DNA from: NCEH01 sp040049195
Lineage (GTDB): Bacteria; Pseudomonadota; Alphaproteobacteria; Rhizobiales; Xanthobacteraceae
DNA length: 64,000 nt
Assembly: GCF_040049195.1 (NCBI RefSeq)
Contig: NZ_JBDZDL010000003.1
Strand: one strand, 5' to 3'
The position numbers and the translations under genes were made by a program. Positions within the stretch are counted from its first letter, which is position 1, and the number at the start of each line of letters is the position of its first letter. Below, in pieces: positions 40,951-52,135 of this stretch. A model generated the notes under the pieces. It saw nothing but the letters and a program-made list of their open reading frames with translations, did not search any database and was not told the origin of the DNA.

Positions 40951-42381
40951 ATGAGCCAATGGCCGGTTCACGCGAAAATCGATGGACCCATTGTGATGAT
41001 CGGCTTCGGGTCGATCGGTCGCGGCACGCTGCCGCTTATCGAGCGTCACTTCGAATTCGACAAATCCCGCTTCGTGGTTATCGACCCCGTGGACAAGGAT
41101 CGGGCTCTGCTGGACGCGCGCGGCGTGCGCTTCATCCAGTCCGAGGTGACGGCGGAGAATTATCGCGACCTGCTCACCCCGTTGCTGACGGCGGGCGGCG
41201 GGCGCGGCTTCTGCGTCAATCTCTCGGTGGACGTGTCCTCGATCGCGATCATGGAACTGTGCCGGGAAATTGGCGCGCTCTATGTCGATACGGTCATCGA
41301 GCCCTGGAAGGGCTTCTATTTCGACAACACGCTCGGCCCCGAGGCGCGCTCCAACTACGCGCTGCGCGAGGGCCTGCTGGACGCGCGCCGCCGCTCCCCC
41401 GGCGGCCCCACCGCCGTCTCCACCTGCGGCGCCAATCCGGGCATGGTGTCCTGGTTCGTGAAGCAGGCGCTGCTCAACATCGCCGCCGACACCGGGCTCG
41501 ACCGGCCGGAGCCCGCCAGCCGCGAGGAATGGGCGCAGCTCGCCCGCGCCCTCGGCGTGAAGGGCATCCACATCGCCGAGCGCGACACCCAGCGCGCCCG
41601 CGACCCCAAGCCCGCCGACGTGTTCGTCAACACCTGGTCGGTGGAAGGCTTCGTCTCCGAGGGCCTGCAGCCGGCCGAACTCGGCTGGGGCACGCACGAA
41701 AAGCAGCTTCCCCCGGACGGGCGCACCCATGCCAGCGGCTGCGGCGCCGCCATCTATCTCATGCGACCCGGCGCGGACACCCGCGTGCGCAGCTGGACCC
41801 CGACCCCGGGGCCGCAGTTCGGCTATCTGGTCACCCACAATGAGGCGATCTCGATCGCCGACTATCTCACCGTGCGCGACGGGGCGAACGTGCTCTACCG
41901 CCCCACCTGCCATTATGCCTACCATCCCTGCAACGACGCGGTGCTGTCGCTGCACGAGATGTTCGGCGCCGGCGGCGTGCAGCAATCGTCCTGGAAGATC
42001 CTCGACGAGAACGAGATCGTCGACGGCCGCGACGAGCTGGGCGTGCTGGTCTATGGCCATGCCAAGAACGCCTATTGGTACGGCTCGCACCTCTCCATCG
42101 AGGAGGCGCGCGAACTGGCACCCTATCAGAACGCCACCGGCCTCCAGGTCACCTCGGCCGTGCTCGCGGGCATGGTGTGGGCGCTGGAAAATCCCGAAGC
42201 CGGCATCGTGGAAGCCGACGAGATGGACTTCCGCCGCTGCCTCCAGGTGCAGGCGCCCTATCTCGGCGAGGTGAAGGGCACCTATACCGACTGGACGCCG
42301 CTGACCAAGCGCGTGGACCTGTTCCCCGAGGACATCGACCTCGAGGATCCCTGGCAGTTCAAGAACATCATCGTGCGCTGA
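40951..42381 (+). CDS. hss: Homospermidine synthase
   Basis: A 476-residue NAD-dependent enzyme that joins two putrescines (or transfers an aminobutyl group from spermidine) to make sym-homospermidine, a main polyamine of rhizobia and relatives. The N-terminal Rossmann motif reads IVMIGFGSIGRGTLPLI at about 14-30. VSTCGANPGMVSWFVKQALL and FVNTWSVEGF are typical of the bacterial HSS. EPWKGFYFDN and WKILDENEIVDGRDELGVLVYGH are further family segments. The length is standard. It is followed by a strong terminator, so it forms a monocistronic unit. Confidence 0.96.
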   Translation: MSQWPVHAKIDGPIVMIGFGSIGRGTLPLIERHFEFDKSRFVVIDPVDKDRALLDARGVRFIQSEVTAENYRDLLTPLLTAGGGRGFCVNLSVDVSSIAIMELCREIGALYVDTVIEPWKGFYFDNTLGPEARSNYALREGLLDARRRSPGGPTAVSTCGANPGMVSWFVKQALLNIAADTGLDRPEPASREEWAQLARALGVKGIHIAERDTQRARDPKPADVFVNTWSVEGFVSEGLQPAELGWGTHEKQLPPDGRTHASGCGAAIYLMRPGADTRVRSWTPTPGPQFGYLVTHNEAISIADYLTVRDGANVLYRPTCHYAYHPCNDAVLSLHEMFGAGGVQQSSWKILDENEIVDGRDELGVLVYGHAKNAYWYGSHLSIEEARELAPYQNATGLQVTSAVLAGMVWALENPEAGIVEADEMDFRRCLQVQAPYLGEVKGTYTDWTPLTKRVDLFPEDIDLEDPWQFKNIIVR

Positions 42382-42411
42382 CCGCGCCGGCCGCATCGTG
42401 CGCTGACCGCG
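42369..42411. repeat. 18-bp direct repeat spanning the hss stop codon
   Basis: CATCGTGCGCTGACCGCG occurs at 42369-42386 and again at 42394-42411, a 25-base shift. The first copy includes the last codons and stop of hss. It looks like a recent short duplication of the gene end. Confidence 0.8.
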
Positions 42412-42624
42412 AGGTCGCGAACCGCCGCCGCTCGAACGAGGCCCTCCCCGCCGGGGAGGGCCTTTTTCGTTTCCCGCCCGCCCGCTCCTCACCGCAACGT
42501 GCACGCCGGCTGGGGAGAATGTGGCGCCGCCTGTGCGCTCCGCCATTTTTATGCCGTCGCGGCAGGTGCCATAATCGGATATTGGCTGAAGCGCAGTCGC
42601 TTATCCCAGCCTCCGGAGCCGCTG
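42382..42624. other. Intergenic region between hss and yejA1
   Basis: 243 bases holding a direct repeat, the hss terminator and the probable yej promoter. CATTTTTATGCCGTCGCGG at about 42544 nearly repeats the element upstream of hss, and CATAAT about 10 bases further on might be a -10 box. No ORF is supported here. Confidence 0.4.
42440..42467 (+). terminator. Rho-independent terminator downstream of hss
   Basis: GGCCCTCCCC (42440-42449) pairs with GGGGAGGGCC (42453-42462) over a 3-base loop, followed by TTTTT (42463-42467). A strong intrinsic terminator. Confidence 0.9.
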
Positions 42625-44520
42625 ATGCATGTGAAGGTCCGCCTCGCCGCCCTCCTCGTTTCCCTCCTGCCCGTTCTGGGCCTGCCGGGGACGATCCGCG
42701 ACGCGGCCGCGCAGGGCGCCTCGACCCCGGCCGCAGCACCCGCCGACGCCGGCCCGTTCCGCTTCGCGACCTCGCTGATGGGCACGCCGAAATATCCGGC
42801 GGATTTCAAGCATTTCGACTATGTGAACCCGGACGCGCCCAAGGGCGGCACCGTGCGCCTGTCCGAGAACGGCACCTTCGACAGCTTCAACGCGATCATC
42901 ACCCGCGGCACGCCGGGCGCGGGGCTCGGCCTGATCTACGATACGCTCACCACCCAATCCCGCGACGAGGTGGCGACCGCCTATGGCCTGATCGCGGACG
43001 GCATCCGCTTTCCGCCGGATTTCTCTTCCGTCACCTATCGCTTGCGGCCGGAGGCGAAATGGCATGACGGCACGCCCATCACGCCCGACGACGTGATCTG
43101 GTCATTCGACGTGCTCACCAAGAACAATCCCGGCCAGGCCTTCTATTATCGCCATGTGAAGGACGTGCAGAAGACCGGCGAGCGGGAGGTGACCTTCACC
43201 TTCGACCAGGGCGGCAATCGCGAATTGCCGCAGATCGTCGGCGAGATGATGGTGCTGCCCAAGCATTGGTGGACCGGCACCGACGGCACCGGCCGGAAAC
43301 GCGACATCACCCAGGGCACGCTGGAGGCGCCGCTCGGCTCGGGCGCCTACAAGATCAAGTCCTTCGTGCCCGGCCGCACCATCGTGTACGAGCGGGTGAA
43401 GGATTATTGGGGCGCGAACCTGCCGGTGAATGTCGGCACGAACAATTTCGACGAGATCCGCTACGAATATTATCGCGACGACACGGTGGAGCTGGAAGCC
43501 TTCAAGGCCGACCAATACGACTTCCGCGTCGAGATCTCGGCCAAGAACTGGGCCACCGCCTACGACTTCCCCGCCAAGACCGACGGCAAGGTGCTGCTCG
43601 AAACCTTCGAGAACCGCGCCTCGGGCGTCATGCAGGCGTTCGTGCCCAACCTGCGCCGCGCCAAGTTCCAGGACCCGCGCGTGCGCCGGGCGCTGAATTA
43701 CGCGCTCGATTTCGAGGGCATGAACAAGACCCTGTTCTTCGACCAGTATGAGCGGGTGAACAGCTATTTCAGCGGCACCGAGCTCGCCTCCTCGGGCCTG
43801 CCCGCCGGCCGCGAGCTGGAGATCCTAACCCCGCTGAAGGACAAGCTGCCGGCCGAGGTCTTCACCCAGCCCTATGTCAATCCCGTCAACGGCACCGACC
43901 AGGACCGCCGCGCCAATCTGCGCAAGGCGGCCGAGCTGTTGAAGCAGGCGGGATACGAGGTGAAGGGCAAGCAATTGGTGGACGCCTCGGGCGCGCCCTT
44001 CACCATCGAGATCCTGCTGTCGAGCCCCTCCTTCGAACGCGTCGCCCTGTTCTACAAGCCGGCGCTGGAACGCCTCGGCATCGGCGTTTCGGTGCGGATG
44101 GTGGACACCTCGCAATATATCAACCGCATCCGCTCGCGCGATTTCGACATGATCGTCGCGAGCTGGGGCCAGTCGCTCTCGCCCGGCAATGAGCAGCGCG
44201 ATTACTGGGGCTCGGAATCCGCCACGCGCGACGGCTCGCGCAATTATGCCGGCATCTCCAATCCGGCCATCGACGCGCTGATCGAGAAGGTGATCTACGC
44301 CACCAGCCGCGAGGATCTGGTGGCCGCGACCCACGCGCTCGACCGCGCGCTGCTGTGGAACGAATATGTCATCCCCGCATGGACGCTGCGCTACACCCGC
44401 ACCGCCCGCTGGGACCGCTTCAGCCATCCGGAAAAGCTGCCGCGCTATTCCTATGCCTTCCCCGAAATCTGGTGGTGGGACGCGGCCAAGGCGGCGAAGG
44501 TCGGGACCCGCGGCCAATGA
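42625..44520 (+). CDS. yejA: Oligopeptide ABC transporter binding protein YejA (first copy)
   Basis: A 631-residue family-5 extracellular solute-binding protein. The signal peptide is MHVKVRLAALLVSLLPVLGL with likely cleavage near AAAQ (about 28-31). The mature part starts with the YejA hallmark YPADFKHFDYVNPDAPKGGTV, then the family-5 region RLRPEAKWHDGTPITPDDVIWSFDVL. YejA proteins deliver peptides such as microcin C to the YejBEF importer. The second binding protein (44517) is about as long and shares FKHFDYVNPDAPKGGT, so the two arose by duplication. The ATG overlap with the next gene marks an operon. Confidence 0.9.
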   Translation: MHVKVRLAALLVSLLPVLGLPGTIRDAAAQGASTPAAAPADAGPFRFATSLMGTPKYPADFKHFDYVNPDAPKGGTVRLSENGTFDSFNAIITRGTPGAGLGLIYDTLTTQSRDEVATAYGLIADGIRFPPDFSSVTYRLRPEAKWHDGTPITPDDVIWSFDVLTKNNPGQAFYYRHVKDVQKTGEREVTFTFDQGGNRELPQIVGEMMVLPKHWWTGTDGTGRKRDITQGTLEAPLGSGAYKIKSFVPGRTIVYERVKDYWGANLPVNVGTNNFDEIRYEYYRDDTVELEAFKADQYDFRVEISAKNWATAYDFPAKTDGKVLLETFENRASGVMQAFVPNLRRAKFQDPRVRRALNYALDFEGMNKTLFFDQYERVNSYFSGTELASSGLPAGRELEILTPLKDKLPAEVFTQPYVNPVNGTDQDRRANLRKAAELLKQAGYEVKGKQLVDASGAPFTIEILLSSPSFERVALFYKPALERLGIGVSVRMVDTSQYINRIRSRDFDMIVASWGQSLSPGNEQRDYWGSESATRDGSRNYAGISNPAIDALIEKVIYATSREDLVAATHALDRALLWNEYVIPAWTLRYTRTARWDRFSHPEKLPRYSYAFPEIWWWDAAKAAKVGTRGQ

Positions 44521-46436
44521 GCGATTTCGATCGCCGCACCCTGCTGCGCCTCGCCGCCGCCGGCGGGGTCACGCTGCTCGCCCGGCCGGCGTTCGGCCAG
44601 ACCCAGGCCGCGCCCGACGGCAAGACGGCGGCGGAGGCGGAAGGCGGCGCATCGACCGCGCCGGGGGTGGAGCGGCACGGCCTCTCCTCCTTCGGAGAGC
44701 TGAAATATCCAAAGAACTTCAAGCATTTCGACTATGTGAACCCGGACGCCCCCAAGGGCGGCACGTTCTCGCAGATCGGCCCTACGGCGGCCTATAACCA
44801 ATCGTTCCAGACCTTCAACTCACTCAATGGCTATATCCTGCGGGGCGATGGCGCCCAGGGGCTGGCGCTGATCTTCGACAGCCTGATGGCCCGCGCCACT
44901 GACGAGCCGGATGCGCTCTATGGCCTCGTCGCGTCCGGCGTGACCATCGGCGAGGGCGGCCAGCTCTATACCTTCCGCCTGCGTCCCGAGGCGCGCTTCC
45001 ACGACGGAACGGCGCTGACGGCGGAGGATGTGGCGTTCTCGCTCAACACGCTGAAGGCGCAGGGCCACCCGCTGATCCGCCAGGCGCTGCGCGAGTTCAC
45101 CGGCGCCGAGGCGGACGGGGCGGGCACCGTGAACCTGCGCTTCACCGCCCAGCGCCCGCGCGACGTGCCGCTCTATGCCGCGAGCCTGCCGATCTTCTCC
45201 AAGGCCTATTACACCAAGCACAAGTTCGAGGAGACGACGCTGGAGCCGCCGCTCGGCAGCAGCGCCTACAAGATCGGCCGCTTCGAATCCGGCCGCTATA
45301 TCGAATACGACCGGGTGAAGGACTATTGGGCCAAGGACCTGCCCGTGAACGTGGGGCGCAACAATTTCGACACCGTGCGCTTCGAATATTTCCGCGACCG
45401 GGATGTCGGCTTCGAGGCGTTCAAGGCCCGCGTCTATCTGTTCCGCGAGGAATTCACCTCGCGTGCCTGGTCCACCCAATATGATTTCCCCGCACTGCGC
45501 GACGGCCATGTGAAGCGCGACGTGCTGCCGGACGACACGCCCTCGGGCGCCCAGGGCTGGTTCTTCAACACCCGCCGGCCGAAATTCTTCGACCGCTCCG
45601 TGCGCGAGGCGATCTCGCTCGCCTTCGATTTCGAATGGACCAACAAGAATCTGATGTACGGCCAGTATGAGCGCACCTGGTCGTTCTTCCAGAATTCCGA
45701 CCTGATGGCGCAGGGCAAGCCCTCGCCGGCGGAAGAAAAGCTGCTGCGCCCCTATGCCGAGCGCCTGCCGCAGGATGTGTTCGAGGAGGCCTATGCGCCG
45801 CCCGTCACCGACGGCTCGGGCCAGGACCGCGCCCTGCTGCGCCGCGCGGCCGCCTTACTGAAGGAGGCCGGCTATACCATCCAGCAGGGCAAGCTGGTGG
45901 ACGGCAAGGGCCAGCCGCTGCAGATCGAATTCCTGGACGACGAGGGCTCGTTCGAGCGTCACACCGCCCGGTTCATCGGCAATCTGAAGCTGCTCGGCAT
46001 CGACGCCACCTATCGCATCGTCGATCCGGCGCAATATCAGGCGCGGCTGAAGGATTTCGACTTCGACATCGTGGTGCGCCGCTATTCGGTGTCGCTCAAT
46101 CCGGGCGAGGAATTGCGCGCCTATTTCGGCAGCGAGGCGGCGCGCACGCGCGGCTCGAACAATCTCTCCGGCATTTCCGATACCGCCGTGGACGGGCTGA
46201 TCGACGTGGCGCTGGGCGCGCAGACCCGCCCGGACCTCGTCACCGCCGCCCGCGCGCTCGACCGGGTGCTGCGCTCCGGCCGCTATTGGGTGCCGCAATG
46301 GAACAAGGCCTCCCATTGGGTCGCCTATTGGGACCTGTTCGAGCGCCCCGCCGTGAAGCCGAAATATGATCGCGGCGTGCTCGACACCTGGTGGCAGAAG
46401 CCGGCAACCTCCCTTCCGCCCGTAAAGGGCGGTTGA
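44517..46436 (+). CDS. yejA: Oligopeptide ABC transporter binding protein YejA (second copy)
   Basis: A 639-residue paralogue of the preceding gene, overlapping it by four bases (ATGA). The N-terminus MSDFDRRTLLRLAAAGGVTLL has a twin-Arg (RR) followed by a hydrophobic core ending AFGQ, so export may be by Tat rather than Sec, unlike the first copy. The conserved YPKNFKHFDYVNPDAPKGGTF and RLRPEARFHDGTALTAEDVAFSL follow. Having two binding proteins in one importer operon is known in Sinorhizobium (yejA1, yejA2) and probably widens the peptide range. Confidence 0.9.
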   Translation: MSDFDRRTLLRLAAAGGVTLLARPAFGQTQAAPDGKTAAEAEGGASTAPGVERHGLSSFGELKYPKNFKHFDYVNPDAPKGGTFSQIGPTAAYNQSFQTFNSLNGYILRGDGAQGLALIFDSLMARATDEPDALYGLVASGVTIGEGGQLYTFRLRPEARFHDGTALTAEDVAFSLNTLKAQGHPLIRQALREFTGAEADGAGTVNLRFTAQRPRDVPLYAASLPIFSKAYYTKHKFEETTLEPPLGSSAYKIGRFESGRYIEYDRVKDYWAKDLPVNVGRNNFDTVRFEYFRDRDVGFEAFKARVYLFREEFTSRAWSTQYDFPALRDGHVKRDVLPDDTPSGAQGWFFNTRRPKFFDRSVREAISLAFDFEWTNKNLMYGQYERTWSFFQNSDLMAQGKPSPAEEKLLRPYAERLPQDVFEEAYAPPVTDGSGQDRALLRRAAALLKEAGYTIQQGKLVDGKGQPLQIEFLDDEGSFERHTARFIGNLKLLGIDATYRIVDPAQYQARLKDFDFDIVVRRYSVSLNPGEELRAYFGSEAARTRGSNNLSGISDTAVDGLIDVALGAQTRPDLVTAARALDRVLRSGRYWVPQWNKASHWVAYWDLFERPAVKPKYDRGVLDTWWQKPATSLPPVKGG

Positions 46437-46482
46437 CGCCGCCCGCCAGAGCCCGCACCGTCGGCCCGAACCTGGAGACCCG

Positions 46483-47595
46483 ATGCTCGCTTATATCATC
46501 CGCCGAGTCGCCCTCATGATCCCGACCATTCTCGGCATCATGCTGGTTTCGTTCGTGGTGGTGCAGTTCGCGCCGGGCGGCCCGGTGGAACGGGTGATCG
46601 CGCAGCTGACCGGCGACGGCGCCTCCGCCACCTCGCGCATTTCCGGCCAGGGCGGCGATTTCGCCGGCGGCGCCACCTTGCCGGGCGGCGGCGGGGCCGA
46701 TACCTCGGCCTCGAAATATCGCGGCGCCCAGGGGCTGGATCCGAAATTCATCCAGGAGCTGGAGAAGCAGTTCGGCTTCGACAAGCCAGCCTATGAGCGC
46801 TTCTGGCTGATGATCAAGAATTACGCGACCTTCGATTTCGGCCGCTCCTATTTCCGCGACATCCGCGTCATCGACCTGATCGCGGAGAAGATGCCGGTCT
46901 CGATCTCGCTCGGCCTGTGGATGACGCTGTTGACCTACGCCATTTCCATCCCGCTCGGCATTTCCAAGGCCATGCGCGACGGCTCGCGCTTCGATGTGTG
47001 GACCTCGGCGGTGATCATCGTCGGCTATGCCATCCCGTCCTTCCTGTTCGCCATCCTGCTGATCATCCTGTTCGCCGGCGGCTCGTTCCTGGACTGGTTT
47101 CCGCTGCGCGGCCTCACCTCGGACAATTGGGCCCAATTATCCTGGCCGGAGCGCATTCTGGATTATGGCTGGCACCTGGTGCTGCCGCTCACCTCCATGG
47201 TGCTCGGCGCCTTCGCCACCATGACCTTGCTGACCAAGAACTCGTTCCTGGAGGAAATCCGCAAGCAATATGTCACCACCGCCCGCATGAAGGGCCTCTC
47301 CGAGCGCAGCGTGCTCTATCGCCATGTGTTCCGGAACGCGATGCTGATCGTCATCGCCGGCTTTCCCGGCGCCTTCATCTCCGCCTTCTTCACCGGCTCG
47401 CTGCTGATCGAGACCATCTTCTCCCTGGATGGGCTCGGCCTGCTGGGCTTCGAGAGCGTGCTGAACCGCGATTATCCGGTGGTGTTCGGCACGCTCTACA
47501 TCTTCTCCCTGGCGGGCCTCGTGGTCGGCCTCCTGTCGGACCTCACCTATATGCTGGTCGATCCGCGGATCGATTTCGAGACCCGGGACGTCTGA
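46483..47595 (+). CDS. yejB: Oligopeptide ABC transporter permease YejB
   Basis: A 370-residue permease with about six hydrophobic segments, the first at IIRRVALMIPTILGIMLVSFVVVQF. The binding-protein-dependent EAA loop region is TARMKGLSERSVLYRHVFRNAMLIVIAGFP, which contacts the ATPase. A periplasmic loop (about 45-100) rich in Gly/Ala/Ser, with RISGQGGDFAGGATLPGGGG, is longer than in most DppB homologues and typical of YejB. The start follows a GGAGACC site. Confidence 0.93.
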   Translation: MLAYIIRRVALMIPTILGIMLVSFVVVQFAPGGPVERVIAQLTGDGASATSRISGQGGDFAGGATLPGGGGADTSASKYRGAQGLDPKFIQELEKQFGFDKPAYERFWLMIKNYATFDFGRSYFRDIRVIDLIAEKMPVSISLGLWMTLLTYAISIPLGISKAMRDGSRFDVWTSAVIIVGYAIPSFLFAILLIILFAGGSFLDWFPLRGLTSDNWAQLSWPERILDYGWHLVLPLTSMVLGAFATMTLLTKNSFLEEIRKQYVTTARMKGLSERSVLYRHVFRNAMLIVIAGFPGAFISAFFTGSLLIETIFSLDGLGLLGFESVLNRDYPVVFGTLYIFSLAGLVVGLLSDLTYMLVDPRIDFETRDV

Positions 47596-47598
47596 GCC

Positions 47599-48777
47599 AT
47601 GACGGCCCTGCCCACCCTTCCCCAGACCGCTCCCGCCACCCCGCCGGCCCCCATGCCGGCGGTGAAGCCGACCAAGCGGCCCTTCTTCTCGCCGCTGAAC
47701 CAGCGGCGCATCGCCAATTTCCGCGCCAACCGGCGCGGCTGGTGGTCGTTCGTGCTGTTCATGATTCTGTTCGTGCTCAGCCTGTTCGCGGAATTCATCG
47801 CCAACGACCGGCCGATCGTGGTGCGCTTCGACGGCGCCTATTATTTCCCGGTGCTGACCGCTTATCCCGAAACCACGTTCGGCGGCGATTTCGAGACCAC
47901 GGCGGATTATCGCGATCCCTATCTGCGCAAGCTGATCGACGAGAAGGGCGGCTGGATGATCTGGCCGCCGGTGCATTTCAGCTATTCCACCCACAATCTG
48001 GACCTGCCGACCCCCGCCCCCTCGCCGCCCACCTGGATGCTGAGCGAGGAGCAGTGCAAATCGGTGGCCGAGCGCAAGGGCGCCTCCGGCTGCTCGGGGC
48101 TCGAATACAATTGGCTCGGCACCGACGACCAGGGCCGCGACGTGCTGGCCCGCCTGATCTACGGCTTCCGCATCTCGGTGCTGTTTGGGCTCGCGCTCAC
48201 CATCATCTCCTCGGCCATCGGGGTGGCGGCGGGGGCGGTGCAGGGCTATTTCGGCGGCTGGGTGGACCTTCTGTTCCAGCGCTTCATCGAGGTGTGGACC
48301 TCCATCCCCTCGCTCTATCTGCTGCTGATCATCTCCTCGGTGCTGGTGCCCGGCTTCTGGGTGCTGCTGGGCATCCTGCTGCTGTTTTCCTGGGTCTCGC
48401 TGGTAAGCCTGGTGCGGGCGGAATTCCTGCGCGCCCGCAATTTCGAATATGTGCAGGCGGCCCGCGCCTTGGGCGTGAACAATTTCACCATCATGGTGCG
48501 GCACCTGTTGCCCAACGCCATGGTGGCGACGCTCACCTTCCTGCCGTTCATCCTCTCCTCCTCGGTGATGACGCTGACCGCCCTGGACTTCCTCGGCTTC
48601 GGCCTGCCGCCCGGCTCGCCCTCGCTGGGCGAACTGCTCTCCCAAGGCAAATCCAACGTGCAGGCCCCCTGGCTCGGGCTCGCCGGCTTCTTCACCGTGG
48701 GCTTGATGCTGAGCCTCCTGATCTTCATCGGCGAGGCGGTGCGCGACGCCTTCGACCCGCGCAAGACCTTCGGGTGA
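47599..48777 (+). CDS. yejE: Oligopeptide ABC transporter permease YejE
   Basis: A 392-residue partner permease. The N-terminus has a Pro-rich leader (about 1-35) with SPLNQRRIANFRANRRGWWS before the first membrane span, as in E. coli YejE. The EAA loop reads NFEYVQAARALGVNNFTIMVRHLLPNAMVATLTFL. A periplasmic insert between spans 1 and 2 (about residues 70-195) contains LGTDDQGRDVLARLIYGFR, the motif of this DppC/YejE group. It begins three bases after yejB. Confidence 0.93.
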   Translation: MTALPTLPQTAPATPPAPMPAVKPTKRPFFSPLNQRRIANFRANRRGWWSFVLFMILFVLSLFAEFIANDRPIVVRFDGAYYFPVLTAYPETTFGGDFETTADYRDPYLRKLIDEKGGWMIWPPVHFSYSTHNLDLPTPAPSPPTWMLSEEQCKSVAERKGASGCSGLEYNWLGTDDQGRDVLARLIYGFRISVLFGLALTIISSAIGVAAGAVQGYFGGWVDLLFQRFIEVWTSIPSLYLLLIISSVLVPGFWVLLGILLLFSWVSLVSLVRAEFLRARNFEYVQAARALGVNNFTIMVRHLLPNAMVATLTFLPFILSSSVMTLTALDFLGFGLPPGSPSLGELLSQGKSNVQAPWLGLAGFFTVGLMLSLLIFIGEAVRDAFDPRKTFG

Positions 48778-48786
48778 GGTAGAGCC

Positions 48787-50414
<1,628 letters not shown>

Positions 50415-50418
<4 letters not shown>

Positions 50419-51074
50419 CCGAGCCGAGCAGGACCGCGCCCCCGCGCGCCCATGGCGATGCGGCCGCGCAGGCTGAGGTGTCCCCGCCCCATCTGCTGGG
50501 CAAGGGGTTTCGCGACTATCTGCGCTATGAGGTGAAGCTGCATCACGAGCCGGGTGGCGCGGCGGAGACGTCGCAGCGCGATATCGTGGTGGGCGGACGG
50601 GTGGTCGCCGTGCTGTGCTTTGATCCGGCGCGCGACCGCGTGGTGCTGATCCACCAGTTCCGCCTCGCCGCCCATCTCGCCACCGGGCTCGGGCGGATGG
50701 TGGAGATCGTCGCCGGCCGGGTCGATCCCGGCGAGGCGCCGGCCGCCGCCGCCCACCGCGAATGCCTGGAGGAGATCGGCGTCGCGCCGACGCGGCTGGA
50801 AGAGCTGTTCAAATTCATGCCGACGCCGGGCGTGACCGACGAAATCTGCACGCTCTATCTCGGCATCGTGGATTCCCACGCTTTGCCCGCCCGCGCGGGC
50901 CTCGCCCATGAGCACGAGGTCACGGCGCCCTTCACCTTGAGCCTGGACGATGCGCTCGCCATGCTCAGCCCCGGCTGCGTGATGAACGGCTACACCCGCA
51001 TCGCGCTGCAATGGCTGGCGCTCAACCGCGCCCATCTGGACGCGCTCGCAGCCAAGGCCCGGGCCGAAGTCTGA
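50415..51074 (+). CDS. Nudix hydrolase, ADP-ribose pyrophosphatase-like
   Basis: A 219-residue Nudix protein. The Nudix box reads GRVDPGEAPAAAAHRECLEEIGV (about 107-129) and conforms to GX5EX7REUXEEXGU, so catalysis is likely intact. The surrounding fold, with VLIHQFRLAAH and GYTRIALQWL, resembles ADP-ribose pyrophosphatases that hydrolyse ADP-ribose to AMP and ribose 5-phosphate. The gene is translationally coupled to yejF, an association also seen in other rhizobia, with no proven functional reason. Confidence 0.88.
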
Positions 51075-51121
51075 GCTTCGCCCCAAGCTTTGCCCCCCAA
51101 GCCTTGCCGTGTGCCTCGGCG

Positions 51122-52135
51122 CTAGGCGCCGAAGCCGAGCTTCGCGAGTTCGCGCTCCAGGGCGGCGCTCACCAGCACCCCCTCCTGCGCGGCATGGGCG
51201 CGGGCGGCGATGCGGCGCGAGCCCGGAAGGCGCGCGCCCTCCTGGCCCTCGATGGCTTCCACCAGCCGCGCCAGATGGTCGAGATAGCCGGGGCCGCCCA
51301 GCGCGCCGGGATGGATCGCCACCAAGGTCTGGCCGATGGCGGGCGGCGGGCCTTCGCCGTCGAAGAAGGACGGGGCATCGATGGCGAAAGTGGCCGCGTT
51401 CAGCGCGGCGGAGAGCACCTCCACCATGAAGGCGAGCGCCGTGCCCTTGGCCTCGCCCATGGGCACCATGGTGCCGGCAAGGCCGGCCTTGGCATCGGTG
51501 GTGGCGCGCCCCTCGGTATCCAGCGCCCATCCCTCGGGGATCGGCTCGCCCTTCTGCGCGGCGGCGAGGATATAGCCGCGCGCGACCTTGGAGACGGAGA
51601 GATCCACCACCGCCGGCGGCCGGTCCAGCAACGGGGTCGCGAACGCGATGGGATTGGTACCGAACACCGGGCGCCGCCCGCCCCAGGGCGCGATGGAGGC
51701 GGGCGCATTGGTGAAGGCGAGCGCGATCAGCCCCGCTTCCGCCATGCGCTCCACCGGGTGGCCGGCGACGCCGAAATGGCTAGAGCGGCGGATGCCGGCA
51801 ATCGCGATGCCCATCTCCTTGGCGAGCGGCACGAGGTGTTGTTCCGCGAGCCGCACGGCGGGATAAGCGAAGCCGTTGGCGGCGTCGACGCCGACCACCG
51901 AAGGCGCGGCCTTGCGGTGCGTGGGCACGGCATGGCCATCGATCTTGCCCGCAAGCGCCTGCAGGCCGTAGCTCGGCAGCCGGGCGAGCCCGTGGCTGGG
52001 CAGGCCGTCGGCTTCCGCCGCCACCAGCGCCTCGGCGACCACGGCCGCGTTTTCCGCACTGGTGTTGAAATGCTGGAGCGCGGCGGCGGCATAGGCACGC
52101 GCGCCGTCCATATCGAGCCTGCGGCCCTCGGTCAT
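51122..52135 (-). CDS. Ldh/MDH2-family NAD(P)-dependent oxidoreductase (malate/L-lactate dehydrogenase-like)
   Basis: A 337-residue member of the Ldh family (not the classical LDH/MDH fold). It shows the catalytic-region DGLPSHGLARLPSYGLQALAGK at about 54-75. Others are GIAIAGIRRSSHFGVAGHPVERMAEAGLIALAFTNAPASIAPWGG with the conserved His, GTNPIAFATPLL and VPMGEAKGTALAFMVEVLSAAL. Substrates in the family range from malate and lactate to delta1-piperideine-2-carboxylate and ureidoglycolate. The stop of the upstream creatininase gene overlaps its ATG, so the two are coupled. Confidence 0.9.
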   Translation of the reverse strand: MTEGRRLDMDGARAYAAAALQHFNTSAENAAVVAEALVAAEADGLPSHGLARLPSYGLQALAGKIDGHAVPTHRKAAPSVVGVDAANGFAYPAVRLAEQHLVPLAKEMGIAIAGIRRSSHFGVAGHPVERMAEAGLIALAFTNAPASIAPWGGRRPVFGTNPIAFATPLLDRPPAVVDLSVSKVARGYILAAAQKGEPIPEGWALDTEGRATTDAKAGLAGTMVPMGEAKGTALAFMVEVLSAALNAATFAIDAPSFFDGEGPPPAIGQTLVAIHPGALGGPGYLDHLARLVEAIEGQEGARLPGSRRIAARAHAAQEGVLVSAALERELAKLGFGA

